From Amaranthus tricolor (taxonomy: Eukaryota; Streptophyta; Magnoliopsida; Caryophyllales; Amaranthaceae), in the NCBI RefSeq assembly GCF_026212465.1, contig NC_080053.1, positions 15,261,283 to 15,325,282 of the forward strand: a DNA stretch of 64,000 nt, written 5' to 3'. Both the position numbers and the translations under genes were made by a program. This document shows positions 60,921 to 64,000 of the stretch, in pieces. Each line of letters starts with the position of its first letter. The first letter of the stretch is position 1. The notes beneath the pieces were generated by a model. The model was not told the DNA's origin. It ran no database searches and saw nothing but the letters and a program-made list of their open reading frames with translations.

Positions 60921-61622
60921 TTACAGATTAAGTTAGTTGGATTCTTCCTTAAAGACTTCAATTACAAGGAATTAATTCCAAACAGCTTTGAATACAAAGG
61001 GCCATGTTTAAAGCTGGTTTTTAATCTCATTAACTTCCAATCAGCCTTGGAATACAAAGGGTCATGTTTAAAGTTGGTTTTTACTCTCATTGATGGGAAT
61101 TAATTCCAATCAGTCTTGGAATTCAAAGGGTTTGTAATGGGGATTAAAGTGGACAGTTATGAGCCCTTTAATCACCTTTTTATTTTCAGCATTTTATTTT
61201 GTTTTGTTGCTATTAATTAGGGAAGTTGTAAAGGCAATTAGTGGGTGTACTAAGTCTATAAATAGCATGCTGATTATCAATGAAAATCCATCTAGAAATT
61301 TGCCAAAAAACTTGTGTTTTGTTTATTGAACTTGACTTGTGTTTAGTCAATTTTAATTGTCCAAATTTGAGTGTTCCAAATTTGAAGAGTAGTAATTTTG
61401 GTGAGAGTTCCCAAAGTTAAGACTTGTAGTTTGTGATTTGGTGAGAGTTCCCTTATCTAAACTACCCCAAGCAATAGAGTGAGAGTTCCTCTTTGTTATA
61501 CCTTTAGCTTAGGGTGAGAGTTCCCCTAACTAATCTGATCATACAAAAAAATATATCAAAAAACGTGTGACCCCTTTAATTTATCATTTTGTAACAAGGT
61601 TTCTTATCTTGTTTACACATCA
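60785..61622 (+). repeat. LTR 9 of the array (terminal)
   Basis: 838 bp. It shares T in GTTTAAAGTTGG with LTR 1 only, and has private changes: CCATCTAGAAA, TTTGTTATACC, ATATATCAAAA and TTTCTTATCTTG. It is the most diverged LTR of the array and the original 3' LTR by position. Confidence 0.95.
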
Positions 61623-62388
61623 GTAAGTAATGTTATTACGTTGTTAATGCTAAAAATATATGTATCTGCCTTTACATTTTTTTTAATTGAAGGTTTACAA
61701 ATACTTGATTTACTTGTTTTTTTAATGAAGTTTTACAAATATATTTGCTTCACCATTCTTTAATATTTTTGCTTTACGTTCTTTACAATATTACAAGTAT
61801 TTTTGCTTTACGTTCTTTACAAATATTTTGCTTTTACTTTCATATTATTATCTGGTCCTTATTTTGCTTTAAATTCTTTAAAGAAATATTTTATAATAAA
61901 CTTTTATGTTATGATCGGATCAGTTAATATTGCTTTCTAAAAGTTGCAAGCATATTTTGATATGATTTTAAGTAATGAAGAGCAATTGAAAGAAAATCTT
62001 GCCTTGACTATATCTTCTACTCCATCACCATCAAATGAAGAAAAGGCAATAATACGGGTAAAGATATGAATGCATAAGATCTTGTAATTGTGTAGACAAT
62101 TTAATATTTTGATTATTAACTTTTTATGCTCTTGTTTAACATTTTCTTGTTATTATATGATCAATTAGTCTTTCTAACAACTTGGTATCATTATAGGTAG
62201 TGAAGAGCAATTATAAGGAAAATAAACAATTATTAAACAATTAATATGTGGCTAAAGGTATAAAATAAACAATTAATATTTATGTATTAACTTTCCCGAT
62301 TCTTATTTGTCGCCACCTTTTTCATTTTATCGCCACTCCCCTTCGCATGAAATTACGAATTTGCCCCTGAAATTTAAAAATTTACAAA
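61623..62388 (+). other. Flank of the array with an exon-like fragment
   Basis: It begins with the right GTAAG duplication. At about 61942-62057 a stretch reads FDMILSNEEQLKENLALTIS and STPSPSNEEKAIIR and ends at a GTAAAG donor, looking like one internal exon; the protein family is not recognised. The rest is AT-rich, with CTTTACGTTCTTTACAA repeated near 61770-61820. Confidence 0.4.
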
Positions 62389-62454
62389 TTTGCCATTGGA
62401 CTTAATAACTTTTCATTTTCATTTTTTTAATTGTTTTTTATTATTTTTATTTAT

Positions 62455-63524
<1,070 letters not shown>

Positions 63525-63618
63525 TAAATAAAAGTAACTTAAAAAATAAATTAATTAAACAAAAGAAATTTTATAAGTCGAAATTAAAAAAAAAAAAATT
63601 TTAAAAAAAAAATATATA

Positions 63619-63676
63619 CCAGTCGCACAAAACGTGCGACTCGACCTAGGTACAGTCGCACGTTTTGTGCGACTGG
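63619..63676. repeat. 58-bp GC-rich hairpin, copy 2 (centre of the foldback)
   Basis: Same sequence as copy 1 in the same context of A/T homopolymers; its spacer marks the symmetry centre of the whole foldback. Confidence 0.95.
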
Positions 63677-63757
63677 TATTTTTTTTTTTTTTTTTTTAAT
63701 TTCGACTTATAAAATTTCTTTTGTTTAATTAATTTATTTTTAAGTTAATTTTATTTA

Positions 63758-63950
<193 letters not shown>

Positions 63951-64000
63951 AAAATAAAAAAAAAAAACAAAAATGAAAAGTTATTAACTCCAATGGCAAA

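Larger units (their letters stand above)
45289..61622 (+). mobile_element. Tandem array LTR-(internal-LTR)x8 of a deleted Ty3/gypsy element
   Basis: Nine 838-bp LTRs (TGACCAAG...CACATCA) alternate with eight 1099-bp internal regions. The period is exactly 1937 bp throughout, and 8 x 1937 + 838 equals the full 16334 bp. One 5-bp duplication, GTAAG, flanks the whole array (45284-45288 and 61623-61627), so it descends from a single insertion. Each internal region has a PBS-like TGGCGCGCCAGG, a gag N-terminus, a large deletion, an integrase C-terminus and a purine tract. Adjacent units share private substitutions, as expected from unequal crossing-over or rolling-circle expansion. Confidence 0.95.

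Noticed and set aside
45289..61622. A multi-copy gene cluster or centromeric satellite
   Set aside because: Units contain LTRs, PBS, PPT, gag and integrase pieces, and the whole is flanked by one target duplication, so it is a retroelement array. Assembly expansion remains possible but unit-specific variants argue against simple duplication by software.

Overview
This is a plant nuclear window, almost certainly from a eudicot. It contains an intron-rich LRR receptor kinase, a Pol II-type U5 snRNA gene with plant upstream sequence elements, Athila, Copia, CACTA, MULE, hAT, Helitron and Stowaway-type elements, and long AT and ATT microsatellites on an AT-rich background. The inverted GAGACGGTCTC-type repeats may point to Caryophyllales, but that is a weak inference. 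There are no operons, CRISPR arrays or bacterial features.

Layout. 1-1244: 3' end of a CACTA transposon with a decayed Ulp1-like protease tail. 1245-10304: MITEs, foldback elements, two probable Helitrons inserted in a degenerate ATTAG-type minisatellite, and unresolved AT-rich DNA. 10305-13491: a complete but non-autonomous Copia element (minus strand) with 832-bp LTRs, TSD GTAGG, and only gag plus the start of protease. 13492-16700: a SINE tail, a Stowaway MITE and a deleted MULE that keeps the PB1-like N-terminal domain. 16822-29704: a decayed Copia polyprotein split by an 11.7-kb Athila-type Ty3/gypsy element (17008-28685, TSD TTTTG), which itself carries a 1.57-kb AT array.

31765-40777 (minus strand): the one intact protein-coding gene, an LRR-RLK closest to Arabidopsis At5g63710. 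I could place eleven coding exons that sum to exactly 609 codons including the stop. Its fourth intron is swollen by Copia and hAT debris. 41950-44787: a hAT-type element (8-bp TSD GTGATGAC) that holds a U5 snRNA gene with its promoter, plus a 1.3-kb AT array.

45289-61622: the most striking object. It is a tandem array of a deleted Ty3/gypsy element in the form LTR-(internal-LTR)x8. The unit is exactly 1937 bp (838-bp LTR plus 1099-bp internal), and the whole array is bounded by a single TSD pair, GTAAG. Each unit fuses a gag N-terminus to an integrase C-terminus. 61623-64000: an exon-like fragment, then a large foldback built of (ATT)n tracts and 58-bp GC-rich hairpins that runs off the window end.

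The host genes visible are the kinase and possibly the U5 gene. Nearly everything else is mobile DNA, much of it nested, and target-site duplications let the order of several insertions be read.
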